NCBI GenBank assembly: GCA_937916395.1
Contig: CALFTN010000044.1
Span: forward strand, 1 to 19,620
DNA from: an uncultured Clostridia bacterium
GTDB lineage: Bacteria > Bacillota > Clostridia > Oscillospirales > Acutalibacteraceae
DNA length: 19,620 nucleotides
Direction: 5' to 3'
Numbering within the stretch: the stretch's first letter is position 1; each line of letters begins with the position of its first letter. The translations under genes and the position numbers were made by a program. The notes under the pieces are model-generated. The model saw only the letters and a program-made list of their open reading frames with translations. It made no database searches and was not told the origin of the DNA. Positions 7,717-13,683 of this stretch are shown here, piece by piece.

Positions 7717-8493
7717 TCAGCATAGAACACCATCCGATTTAAGCTGTTCTAATGATTTTTTCTGGTTTTCTATAGAATTGGTTTCAATTAAAACCGTTGC
7801 ATTGTTCATATATTTTTTATAGCACTCATAAAACGCAAAACGGTCAATTTTCCCATCGCCTAAGCTTAAGTGCAAATCACTTATTAAATCATTGTCGTTA
7901 ATGTGAATATGCTTTATATATCTTGCTAAAGCTTCTGCCCATTTTTGAGGTTCAACATCTGAAAGTGAAGCATGTGCCCAATCAAGACAAACACCAAAAT
8001 TCTCAAATTTACTTAAATGTTGTGAAATTTGCTTTAAAATATCCGGGCCTTTTTCAAACATATTTTCAAGATATATATTTACATCACTATTACTTTTTAA
8101 TATATTTCCCCAGATTTCAATATTTTGCTTTGTGAAACACTCAACATACGCAGGAGAATTAAGAAAAGGGTTGTAATTAAGATGAAACACAACTGCCTTT
8201 GCGCCAATTTTTCGTGCAGCTTCAATACTCTGATTTATACGAAGAAGTGAAATTTCTTTAATTCTCTTATCATTACTAAATGGCGTAATATCAATAAAAG
8301 CACCATGCACCGTTGTGTATTCAGGTAAGCTATAGCTTCTGTATTCTTTAATAATTTCTGAAAGTGTTCTTTCATCATCGAGAATATCAGAATCAAAAAA
8401 ATCATTATATTCAAAACCAAGATTAAATTCTTTAGCAATTGATAAAGATGCATTTAAATTATCTTTATCAGGGATAATAAGAAGTTTTTTCAT
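7717..8493 (-). CDS. Sugar-phosphate isomerase/epimerase-like TIM-barrel protein (AP-endonuclease 2 fold)
   Basis: The 258-residue product has the xylose-isomerase-like TIM-barrel pattern, with likely metal ligands spread over the strands: His in VHGAF, His in VFHLNYN, Glu in YLENM, Asp and His in CLDWAH, the HIHINDND strand, Asp in LGDGKID and a C-terminal Glu in VLIETNS. These proteins isomerise or epimerise sugars, sugar phosphates or inositols, or act as EndoIV-like nucleases; the exact substrate is not visible. I choose the ATG at 8493 over an in-frame TTG at 8526. It has AGAAGGTG (8503-8510) at 9 nt spacing and begins 4 bp after the cyclase stop, whereas the TTG would overlap the cyclase gene and has no ribosome site. 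No signal peptide. It sits between a cyclase and an exported FecR protein, an unusual place for a metabolic enzyme. Confidence 0.83.
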   Translation of the reverse strand: MKKLLIIPDKDNLNASLSIAKEFNLGFEYNDFFDSDILDDERTLSEIIKEYRSYSLPEYTTVHGAFIDITPFSNDKRIKEISLLRINQSIEAARKIGAKAVVFHLNYNPFLNSPAYVECFTKQNIEIWGNILKSNSDVNIYLENMFEKGPDILKQISQHLSKFENFGVCLDWAHASLSDVEPQKWAEALARYIKHIHINDNDLISDLHLSLGDGKIDRFAFYECYKKYMNNATVLIETNSIENQKKSLEQLKSDGVLC

Positions 8494-8497
8494 AAAC

Positions 8498-10309
8498 TTA
8501 TTCACCTTCTGGACTTGTATAGCCAACTACACCTGTTACAGTATAAACGAAAATACCCTTTGATTTACCCTTGAGTGGAATTTCGCCAACATCTTCTACA
8601 GTAATTCTGTCGCCTAAAGCTTCACGCACAGACTGACTTATATATACGTTACCCCTTGGTGCATTTGCTTCAAGACGGGCAGCTGTATTTACTGTGTCGC
8701 CAATTGCTGTATAATCCATACGGAAATCGCAACCGATATTACCTACAACGGCAGGTCCACAGTTAACACCTACACCAAATCCTACGTGCTTACCATAGCG
8801 TTTTACAAACTCTTCTTCAATTTTGTTACCACCCTGTACTATATCCCAGGCGGTAAGAATAGCTTTATAAATATAATCTTCTGTATTAAACGGTGAATTG
8901 AAAACCGCCATAGTAGCGTCACCGACGAATTTATCTAAAGTACCGCCATGACGGAAAATACAACGTGTTGTGAGCTCTAAATAGTCGTTTAAAATATCAA
9001 CAACCTGCTCAGGCTCAAGACTTTCTGAAAGTGGTGTAAATCCACGTATATCAACAAACATAACTGCAATATCACGGTTTTCACCACCGAGCTTCAACTC
9101 GTAAGTGCCATCCTTTGCAATTTCTTCTACAACCTGTGGAGCCACATATTTACTAAATGCTTTTTCTATGCTACGCTTTGCCATTCTTGCTTCATAGTAA
9201 TGAACTGCAACATATATAACTGCAATTACAATTGCTAAAACAGGAACAGAAAGAACATTCATTGTATAGCCCTGATTAAAGAGAATTAAGCCAGATAAAA
9301 GCTTTAATATTGCAGTTGCAAGGCAAACAATAATTGTTTTCGCAACACTCAAATTCCAACAAACAAATGTAATAATTGCAATAACAATGGCAGAAATTAA
9401 AGCATCAACCACCTTATTAACATTCTCGAGAGTTTTGCCCTCCATAATAGCCTGAATTACGTTAGCGTGTATTTCTACTCCGTACATCTGACTACTTCTA
9501 TCAACAGGAACGAAATAAGCGTCCATCATACCAGCCGCGTAAGCTCCGACTAAAACAATGCAATCGTCGAAAGCCGTTGCAGGAACATTACCCTCTAACA
9601 CATCAATAAGAGAAACATTCTCAAAATCACCAGGGTTACCACTATAACGGAAGTTCATAATACTGTCGTTAGTCGGATATTCAGCCTCTAAGCCTTTGCT
9701 CTCCATATATTTTTCATAAACTACTGCACTGAAGCTTTTTGCAGTAACAGCTTTACTTTCTTTAAAGGATAAAAATGAGCTTCTGATAAAGCTATCGTCA
9801 TTATCCATAAGAGCATTAACAAATCCCTGACTTACATTATCGCCTAATGCTTTATATGGTAAAACCCTTTCTTTAATTGTCATTGAATTTTCAATAAGAT
9901 TACCGCTTTCATCCTCTTGTAATTCTTTTGAGAAAACATAACTGAAACCACAAACTACATTGCCATATTTTTTACAAATATCTGCAAATTCTTTATCAGT
10001 TTTAGCATCCTTTTCACTTGAAAGAAGAATATCGAAACCAACTACTGCAGGACGAATTTCTTCTGAAACACAAAGGGTATTTAAAAGCTTGGTATAAACA
10101 GAACGATCCCACGTAGAAATATCGCCTAATTTATTCATAGTTTTATCATCAATTTTAATAATTCTTATTTCGCCACTTGTACCAGAAGCGTGATGATACA
10201 AAACATCTTCACTTGCTTTATCTGCCGCAGAAAGCAGATTTAAAAATACAGCTAAAAAAGCTACTATACCCGCTAAAAGCGAAGCTAAAATTCTTTTTAA
10301 TTTCTTCAT
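8498..10309 (-). CDS. CHASE2-domain class III adenylate cyclase (membrane receptor)
   Basis: The 603-residue protein starts with a TM segment (7-27). An extracytoplasmic CHASE2 sensor domain follows (about 30-290), with the typical GFDILLS near 91-97 and a VLVGA...GVEIHANVIQ block at 252-286. Three TM segments (about 301-320, 325-344, 351-370) lead to a cytoplasmic cyclase catalytic domain (about 405-595). Metal-binding Asp420 (VDIRGFT) and Asp464 (GDA) are present. The base-selecting pair is Lys460 and Asp538, which indicates ATP rather than GTP, and transition-state Asn541 and Arg545 are intact. It should make cAMP in response to an envelope or extracellular signal. It is the first gene of the operon; the start has CCGGTGG at 10317-10323, 7 nt from ATG. 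cAMP signalling is uncommon in low-GC Gram-positives, so the linked cNMP-binding protein is notable. Confidence 0.95.
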   Translation of the reverse strand: MKKLKRILASLLAGIVAFLAVFLNLLSAADKASEDVLYHHASGTSGEIRIIKIDDKTMNKLGDISTWDRSVYTKLLNTLCVSEEIRPAVVGFDILLSSEKDAKTDKEFADICKKYGNVVCGFSYVFSKELQEDESGNLIENSMTIKERVLPYKALGDNVSQGFVNALMDNDDSFIRSSFLSFKESKAVTAKSFSAVVYEKYMESKGLEAEYPTNDSIMNFRYSGNPGDFENVSLIDVLEGNVPATAFDDCIVLVGAYAAGMMDAYFVPVDRSSQMYGVEIHANVIQAIMEGKTLENVNKVVDALISAIVIAIITFVCWNLSVAKTIIVCLATAILKLLSGLILFNQGYTMNVLSVPVLAIVIAVIYVAVHYYEARMAKRSIEKAFSKYVAPQVVEEIAKDGTYELKLGGENRDIAVMFVDIRGFTPLSESLEPEQVVDILNDYLELTTRCIFRHGGTLDKFVGDATMAVFNSPFNTEDYIYKAILTAWDIVQGGNKIEEEFVKRYGKHVGFGVGVNCGPAVVGNIGCDFRMDYTAIGDTVNTAARLEANAPRGNVYISQSVREALGDRITVEDVGEIPLKGKSKGIFVYTVTGVVGYTSPEGE

Positions 10310-10349
10310 TATGTAACCACCGGAATTTGAAAATAATTATACATAATAT

Positions 10350-10378
10350 ATGTTACTATAAATTCCCAAAAATTGCAA
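10350..10378 (-). promoter_or_regulatory. Candidate promoter of the cyclase operon
   Basis: TTGCAA (10378-10373) is separated by 17 nt from TAACAT (10355-10350) on the minus strand, each 4/6 to consensus. Weak alone, it gains support because the lipoprotein gene at 14766 carries a matching element (TTGCAA, 17 nt, TAAAAT) with 23 of 29 aligned bases identical by my count. A TATAAT closer to the gene (10341-10336) lacks a -35. Confidence 0.45.
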
Positions 10379-10391
10379 TAGACTATTAAAA

Positions 10392-10426
10392 CAAAAAAAT
10401 GCGGAACAAAAAGCTCCGCGTTTTTT
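10392..10426 (-). terminator. Rho-independent terminator of the transporter gene, possibly bidirectional
   Basis: GCGGA (10401-10405) pairs with TCCGC (10415-10419); an inner C-G pair also forms. In the minus transcript the stem is followed by ATTTTTTTG, a good T-run, right after the transporter stop codon (10425-10427). The plus strand also has six T after the stem. It separates the transporter from the cyclase operon. Confidence 0.85.
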
Positions 10427-11543
10427 AGTTTATAACATATTGAAAGCCTGTTAACACTGCTAAGAAACCAAAGTTAAAAGCTGTGAACATCAAAATATAT
10501 TTTTTAGTTTTACCAGGATTATTTTTAGAATATTCTCTCAAAGTAATTAAGCTTGCAAGTGAAGCAATTAAAGTACCCACGCCACCGATATTTACACCCA
10601 AGAGTAAATCCTTATAATCAGTTGTGAACTGTGAAAGAAGTATTGCAGACGGCACATTGCTTATAAACTGACAAGAGATAACACTAAAGAGAAGTGTGCT
10701 TTTATCGAGTAAGAACTGAAACAATTCTTTAACGACATCAATTCTTGCCATATTTCCCGAAAAAATAAAGAAAGCACAGAATGTTAAAAGCAACGGATAA
10801 TCTACCATTTTAAGTGCTTTTTTATCTAATATTAAAAGAGCTGTTGGTATAATAATTAAACCAGTCCAATAAGGAATAAAACGGAAAACAATTAAAATTG
10901 AGTAAGCAAAAAGCACCAAGTAAATTGCAGTACGGGTTTTGCTTACGTGCATTTCTTCGCCCTCTAATTCGAGTGGCTCTTTTTTTACAAAAATGAAGCA
11001 ACAAGCAGTAATAATTGCGATTGACAAAACGAATGTTGGCAACATTGTAAGCATAAATTCGCCAGTTGGTATATTGAACTTTGAATATAAAAACAAGTTT
11101 TGTGGATTACCAAAAGGTGTTAACATACCACCCAAATTAGCGGCAATATTCTGCATTATAAAAGTAAACGCCATATATTTCTTTTTACCGGTAGTTTTTA
11201 AAACAAAACAACCTAATGGCAAAAACGTTAAAAGTGCCATATCGTTTGCTATTAACATTGAACCGATAAATGTTATATAAATAAGTGCTAAAATAGCAAA
11301 TCTGGCATTTTTAAAAAGCTTTACAATCTGCTCTGCTAACACATAAAAGAAATTTATATTTTTTAAAGCACAAACAACTGCTAAAACGCAGAAAAGACAA
11401 GTAAGAGTTTTAAAATCAAAATAACCTATGTAATTTTTATCTACTGGAACAATTATTGTAGTAATTAACGCCGCTAAAAAAGCTATAACTAAAACAACAT
11501 TTTTCTTACAAAACCTTGGAACTTCTTTTACTATTACTGACAT
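10425..11543 (-). CDS. ArsB/NhaD/SLC13-type (ion transporter superfamily) membrane permease
   Basis: The 372-residue product is almost entirely hydrophobic, with about ten TM segments. It shows superfamily hallmarks: an IANDMALLTFLPL segment near residue 98, AANLGGMLTPFGNPQN near 134-149 (the substrate-binding re-entrant region), and a second half with SNVPSAILLSQFT and GGVGTLIASLAS. Such proteins move anions or dicarboxylates, arsenite, or exchange Na+/H+. The substrate cannot be told from sequence; no ArsR or arsenate reductase is nearby. It is slightly shorter than typical 420-residue members but has both repeats. The start has GTGGAG (11554-11559), 10 nt from ATG. It is monocistronic, with its own promoter and terminator. 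Confidence 0.88.
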   Translation of the reverse strand: MSVIVKEVPRFCKKNVVLVIAFLAALITTIIVPVDKNYIGYFDFKTLTCLFCVLAVVCALKNINFFYVLAEQIVKLFKNARFAILALIYITFIGSMLIANDMALLTFLPLGCFVLKTTGKKKYMAFTFIMQNIAANLGGMLTPFGNPQNLFLYSKFNIPTGEFMLTMLPTFVLSIAIITACCFIFVKKEPLELEGEEMHVSKTRTAIYLVLFAYSILIVFRFIPYWTGLIIIPTALLILDKKALKMVDYPLLLTFCAFFIFSGNMARIDVVKELFQFLLDKSTLLFSVISCQFISNVPSAILLSQFTTDYKDLLLGVNIGGVGTLIASLASLITLREYSKNNPGKTKKYILMFTAFNFGFLAVLTGFQYVIN

Positions 11544-11585
11544 TTTTTATTATCTCCACAAGTTAATTCTTTTTAAACCTGCAAT

Positions 11586-11614
11586 ATAATAGTACTTGAG
11601 GTTGTAAATGTCAA
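11586..11614 (-). promoter_or_regulatory. Sigma-A promoter of the transporter gene
   Basis: On the minus strand, TTGACA (11614-11609) is a perfect -35 box; after 17 nt comes TATTAT (11591-11586, 5/6). The predicted start is about 35 nt upstream of the ATG. The short leader shows no riboswitch-like structure. Confidence 0.82.
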
Positions 11615-11625
11615 TAGTTTTTGTT

Positions 11626-11661
11626 AGATTTTAGGTGTTGGGTGTTAGGTTTTAGGATGTT
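11626..11661. repeat. G-rich short repeat, left flank of the accessory cassette
   Basis: A T/G-rich stretch built of TTAGGTGTT-like units. It contains GGTGTTGGG (11634-11642) and GTGTTAGGTTT (11642-11652). Both motifs recur, in swapped order, at 12604-12630 beyond the other end of the cassette. Confidence 0.6.
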
Positions 11662-11666
11662 TAAGA

Positions 11667-11966
11667 TTAAATATATTCATCTATACTAATTTCTGGGTAA
11701 ATCTTTTCATATCGAATGCCTGAACCATCTTTTGACTTAAAAGGGTCTCTGCCGAATATATAAACTGTTGTAAGATAATCTTCAATGGACGGATATTCCA
11801 CTTCACCAAACTCATCATACCACAATTCTTTTTTGCGTTCATCGTCTGACTCCTCAACTTCAAATTTCATACGTGCTATATAAAGCCTTAAACAAAACTT
11901 TGCCTCGTCTTTGTCTATATCAAATTTTTTCATTAACGAATCGCAAAACATATCTTGAAAAGACAT
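11667..11966 (-). CDS. Small acidic protein of unknown function, divergent from an XRE repressor
   Basis: The product is 99 residues from the ATG at 11966. I prefer this start to an upstream in-frame TTG (11981) because GGTGAT (11970-11975) sits 3 nt before it, matching the downstream half of AGGAGGTGAT at a workable register. The protein is rich in Asp/Glu and aromatic residues (for example ELWYDEFGEVEYPSIEDYL) and has no signal peptide, TM segment or recognisable catalytic motif. I do not recognise the family. Its promoter carries repeated operator-like sites that overlap the -10 and spacer, so the divergent XRE protein probably represses it. An XRE-linked small acidic gene could belong to a toxin-antitoxin, phage-derived or other accessory module, but nothing in the sequence proves this. 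Confidence 0.65.
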   Translation of the reverse strand: MSFQDMFCDSLMKKFDIDKDEAKFCLRLYIARMKFEVEESDDERKKELWYDEFGEVEYPSIEDYLTTVYIFGRDPFKSKDGSGIRYEKIYPEISIDEYI

Positions 11967-11998
11967 AGTATCACCATCCAAAAAAAGTTAATAATAAT

Positions 11999-12064
11999 TC
12001 TACTAAACTAATTTTAGTTCAATAGTGAACTAAAGTCAATAGTTTATTTCTGAACTGTACTAAA
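11999..12064. promoter_or_regulatory. Array of four TTTAGTTCA-like operator sites
   Basis: TTTAGTTCA (12013-12021) and its exact inverse TGAACTAAA (12026-12034) form a perfect 9-bp palindrome with a 4-bp centre. Two more half-sites lie in the same 66 bp: TGTACTAAA (12056-12064, 8/9) and TCTACTAAA (11999-12007, 7/9), both minus-oriented. The central palindrome covers the -10 and spacer of the leftward promoter; the right-hand site lies where the rightward -35 should be. This fits an autoregulating XRE repressor that controls both directions. Confidence 0.72.
12011..12039 (-). promoter_or_regulatory. Leftward promoter of the small acidic gene
   Basis: TTGACT (12039-12034, 5/6) is followed after 17 nt by TAAAAT (12016-12011, 5/6). 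The operator palindrome lies inside it, so repressor binding would block RNA polymerase. Confidence 0.75.
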
Positions 12065-12077
12065 CTTAATGTGTAAA

Positions 12078-12083
12078 TATAAT
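12078..12083 (+). promoter_or_regulatory. Rightward -10 box of the XRE repressor gene
   Basis: A perfect TATAAT lies 17 bp before the ATG of the repressor, leaving a leader of about 10 nt that contains the ribosome site AGAGGG (12086-12091). The -35 position is poor and overlaps an operator half-site. Confidence 0.55.
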
Positions 12084-12100
12084 ACAGAGGGTTTATTGTT

Positions 12101-12325
12101 ATGGATTATGCACAAAGAATAAGAGATTTAAGAGAAGATAGAGATTTAACACAGGAAGCTGTTTCTAAATTATTAAAAACTTCGCAATCCTATTATGCAC
12201 AGTACGAAAACAGAAAAAGACCTTTACCAACAGAACATTTAATAACACTTTGTAAATTCTATGATATTTCTTCAGATTATATATTAGGATTCACTAATAC
12301 CCCAACGCCATTGCCAAAGGAATAA
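12101..12325 (+). CDS. XRE-family helix-turn-helix transcriptional regulator
   Basis: The 74-residue protein is essentially one HTH_3 (Cro/CI-like) domain spanning residues 5-65. The turn and recognition helix are TQEAVSKLLKTSQSYYAQYE, followed by the family-typical NRKRPLPTEHLITLCKFYDISSDYILG. No extra effector domain is present, so it probably acts as a dimeric repressor. ATG has AGAGGG at 9 nt spacing. It is divergent from the small acidic gene, with an operator array between them, and 34 bp upstream of a second, broken XRE gene in the same direction. Autoregulation is inferred from the operator overlap with both promoters. Confidence 0.9.
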   Translation: MDYAQRIRDLREDRDLTQEAVSKLLKTSQSYYAQYENRKRPLPTEHLITLCKFYDISSDYILGFTNTPTPLPKE

Positions 12326-12359
12326 AGCAATACAAAAAATAAGTTAAGGTGATGTTATT

Positions 12360-12556
12360 GTGATTGGATTAAAGAAAATAAGAAAGCAACAAAATCTTAA
12401 CCAACAAAAAGTCGCAATTGACTTAAACATATCACGTGAAGCACTTTCACATTACGAAACAGGAAAGCGTGAACCGACACTCGCCCTACTTGTTCAGATG
12501 TCTCAATACTTCAGATAAATTATTTAATAACTGGCGAAGAATTTAAAAAGAAATGA
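12360..12556 (+). pseudogene. Frameshifted second XRE-family regulator
   Basis: From the GTG at 12360 (ribosome site AAGGTGAT, 12346-12353) the frame encodes 52 residues of an XRE domain: IRKQQNLNQQKVA, then ISREALSHYETGKREPT, then QMSQYFR, and stops at 12516-12518. The normal tail of such a domain continues in another frame: INYLITGEEFKKK ends at TGA 12554-12556. Compared with the usual YFxVSxxYLITG pattern, two bases remain where about nine are expected, so a 7-bp deletion is likely. The shortened 52-residue product might still fold partly, but the gene looks inactivated. It is cotranscribed with the intact XRE gene and ends inside the terminator stem. Confidence 0.8.
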
Positions 12557-12594
12557 CCTATAAGTAAGTTTTGGTTACTTGTAGGTCATTTTTT
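12553..12594 (+). terminator. Strong rho-independent terminator of the XRE genes
   Basis: A 15-bp stem (12553-12567 with 12575-12589, one G-T wobble) with a 7-nt loop is followed by a T6 run (12589-12594). The stop codon of the broken XRE gene lies in the left arm. Confidence 0.92.
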
Positions 12595-12603
12595 AGTATG
12601 ACT

Positions 12604-12630
12604 TGTGTTAGGTTTGGGGTGTTGGGAAAT
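12604..12630. repeat. G-rich short repeat, right flank of the accessory cassette
   Basis: It contains GTGTTAGGTTT (12605-12615) and GGTGTTGGG (12618-12626), the same 11-bp and 9-bp motifs as at 11634-11652. The copies start directly outside the cassette on both sides. Confidence 0.6.
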
Positions 12631-12633
12631 AGT

Positions 12634-12684
12634 AAAAACGAAAAACTCTATCATTTTTAGTTTGTAGTAGACTTAAATGATAGA
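12634..12684 (-). terminator. Hairpin terminator after the split two-TM gene
   Basis: TCTATCATTT (12647-12656) pairs perfectly with AAATGATAGA (12675-12684). On the minus strand it is followed by G and TTTTT (12645-12641), with a second T-run nearby. It lies about 20 bp after the stop codon at 12705. The loop is long at 18 nt. Confidence 0.7.
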
Positions 12685-12704
12685 ATTTTTATATTTAACA
12701 TTTA

Positions 12705-13403
12705 TTATCTTGTAAAAAAAGTTAATCTCCTTGGGTCACATTTAAAAATCTCTTGTGTGCACTTTTCAACTTGTTCTTCGTTTCCGAGTTTTTTATATGC
12801 CATTCGTAAAAAATGATAAATGCTAATTTTTATATTGTTTTGCTTTGAAATTTGTTTATCTTCTAACAATGTATCCAAGAAAGAAATACTTTTTTCGTAA
12901 TCACCTGAAACAAATGATTTAAAGAAATCATAATAAACACTTGAATTAATTGTAGATTTGGGGTTCACTTCATTCATTATCTGATTTTGTAACTCAATGA
13001 GTTTTAAAACCCTGTTATAATTACCTGTGATAAAATTCGATTTTATTTCTAAATCTCTTTGTAAAAATATAAAATTTTTATCGCCTTTTTCGTTGATATA
13101 ACTCGAAACAGCAAAAACACCTTCAAAATCACCATCAAAGTAACAACAAAGTGCTTCCCACTTCTTGTCAAACACATCTTGATTCTTCCTTGGTTTTCTC
13201 ACTAACTGAGAAGCAGACTTCACATCAACTTCTATTGCTAACAACCGTGTAAAGAGCATCAAACGCATAAATTCAAGTGCAACAACAATTAATAGTGCTA
13301 TTACAATTGGCACAACAATCCAAGTCCAACTAACACGGCTTATATTTCCTTTGGTTAAAATTTCAATAATTGGCACAACTAAACCTAAAGTTAAAATTAG
13401 CAC
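12705..13403 (-). CDS. Two-TM membrane protein with a helical cytoplasmic domain, unknown function; 5' end split by a frame change
   Basis: This frame encodes up to 232 residues from a GTG at 13403. Two hydrophobic segments (about 1-16 and 26-48) are followed by a charged helical domain with weak TPR-like character (SGDYEKSISFLDTLLEDK, IYHFLRMAYKKLGNEEQVEKC). I do not recognise a named family. The GTG has no ribosome site. Instead AAGGAG (13463-13468) serves an ATG at 13453 in another frame, which encodes 18 residues (MEKEIEIYKPKILEKDKC) and stops at 13397, overlapping the GTG by GTGCTAA. Restoring one A in the GACAAG stretch would join both into a natural 249-residue protein with a Lys-rich N-terminus before TM1. 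The gene is thus either frameshifted, affected by a sequencing error, or translated by coupling. Confidence 0.6.
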   Translation of the reverse strand: MLILTLGLVVPIIEILTKGNISRVSWTWIVVPIVIALLIVVALEFMRLMLFTRLLAIEVDVKSASQLVRKPRKNQDVFDKKWEALCCYFDGDFEGVFAVSSYINEKGDKNFIFLQRDLEIKSNFITGNYNRVLKLIELQNQIMNEVNPKSTINSSVYYDFFKSFVSGDYEKSISFLDTLLEDKQISKQNNIKISIYHFLRMAYKKLGNEEQVEKCTQEIFKCDPRRLTFFTR

Positions 13404-13453
13404 TTGTCTTTTTCTAAAATTTTCGGCTTATAAATTTCAATTTCTTTTTCCAT
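13397..13453 (-). CDS. 18-residue leader ORF, or N-terminal fragment of the two-TM protein
   Basis: ATG at 13453 has an ideal ribosome site (AAGGAG, 9 nt spacing). It encodes MEKEIEIYKPKILEKDKC and ends with a TAA overlapping the GTG of the downstream frame. The Lys/Glu-rich composition suits the cytoplasmic N-terminus of a membrane protein, so I favour a displaced N-terminus over a true leader peptide. Confidence 0.6.
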   Translation of the reverse strand: MEKEIEIYKPKILEKDKC

Positions 13454-13487
13454 TAGAATTTTCTCCTTATTACCAACAACTAATTTG

Positions 13488-13683
13488 GCGATATATTTGA
13501 TATAGCAAATGCGATATAACTGCATAAATACAGTTGCGATATATACTCGCTTTCGCTCGTATGCGATATGAAATAAATCCACGAATTGTGCCGAAGGCAT
13601 ATCGCACCGCAGGTATATCGTATTGCAACGCAATATCTCGCAAATTCGAAAGAATTTATATCGCTGATTAGCAAAACTAATCA
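13488..13683. repeat. Multi-hairpin repeat array punctuated by GCGATAT / ATATCGC
   Basis: Four GCGATAT copies (13488, 13511, 13536, 13563; spacing 23-27 bp) are followed across a unique centre by inverse copies ATATCGC or near-variants (13599, 13615, 13633, 13658; spacing 16-25 bp). Short perfect or near-perfect hairpins sit between them: ATTTG/CAAAT, AACTG/CAGTT, ACC/GGT, TATTGC/GCAATA, AAATTC/GAATTT closed by a GAAA loop, and TGATTAG/CTAATCA, which overlaps the stop codon of the lipoprotein gene. The innermost pair TGCGATATG/CATATCGCA (13562-13570, 13598-13606) is a perfect 9-bp inverted repeat. No protein is encoded; an open frame through it is a by-product. It resembles multi-hairpin intergenic repeats I associate with gut clostridia, probably non-autonomous MITE-like elements. 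Confidence 0.75.

Noticed and set aside
8494..8526. TTG start 11 codons upstream for the isomerase-like gene
   Set aside because: It would overlap the cyclase gene and lacks a ribosome site, while the ATG at 8493 has AGAAGGTG at 9 nt.
10336..10341. TATAAT on the minus strand as the cyclase -10 box
   Set aside because: At 16-18 nt spacing only AATTTA-like sequence is available as -35; the TTGCAA/TAACAT pair supported by the lipoprotein promoter is preferred.
10425..11543. Arsenite efflux pump ArsB
   Set aside because: Only superfamily motifs are present and no ArsR, ArsA or arsenate reductase genes lie nearby, so the specific name is not supported.
13400..13420. Programmed -1 frameshift in the two-TM gene
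   Set aside because: The A-rich stretch GAA AAA GAC is not in the register needed for a slippery X-XXY-YYZ heptamer, and no downstream stimulatory structure is evident.
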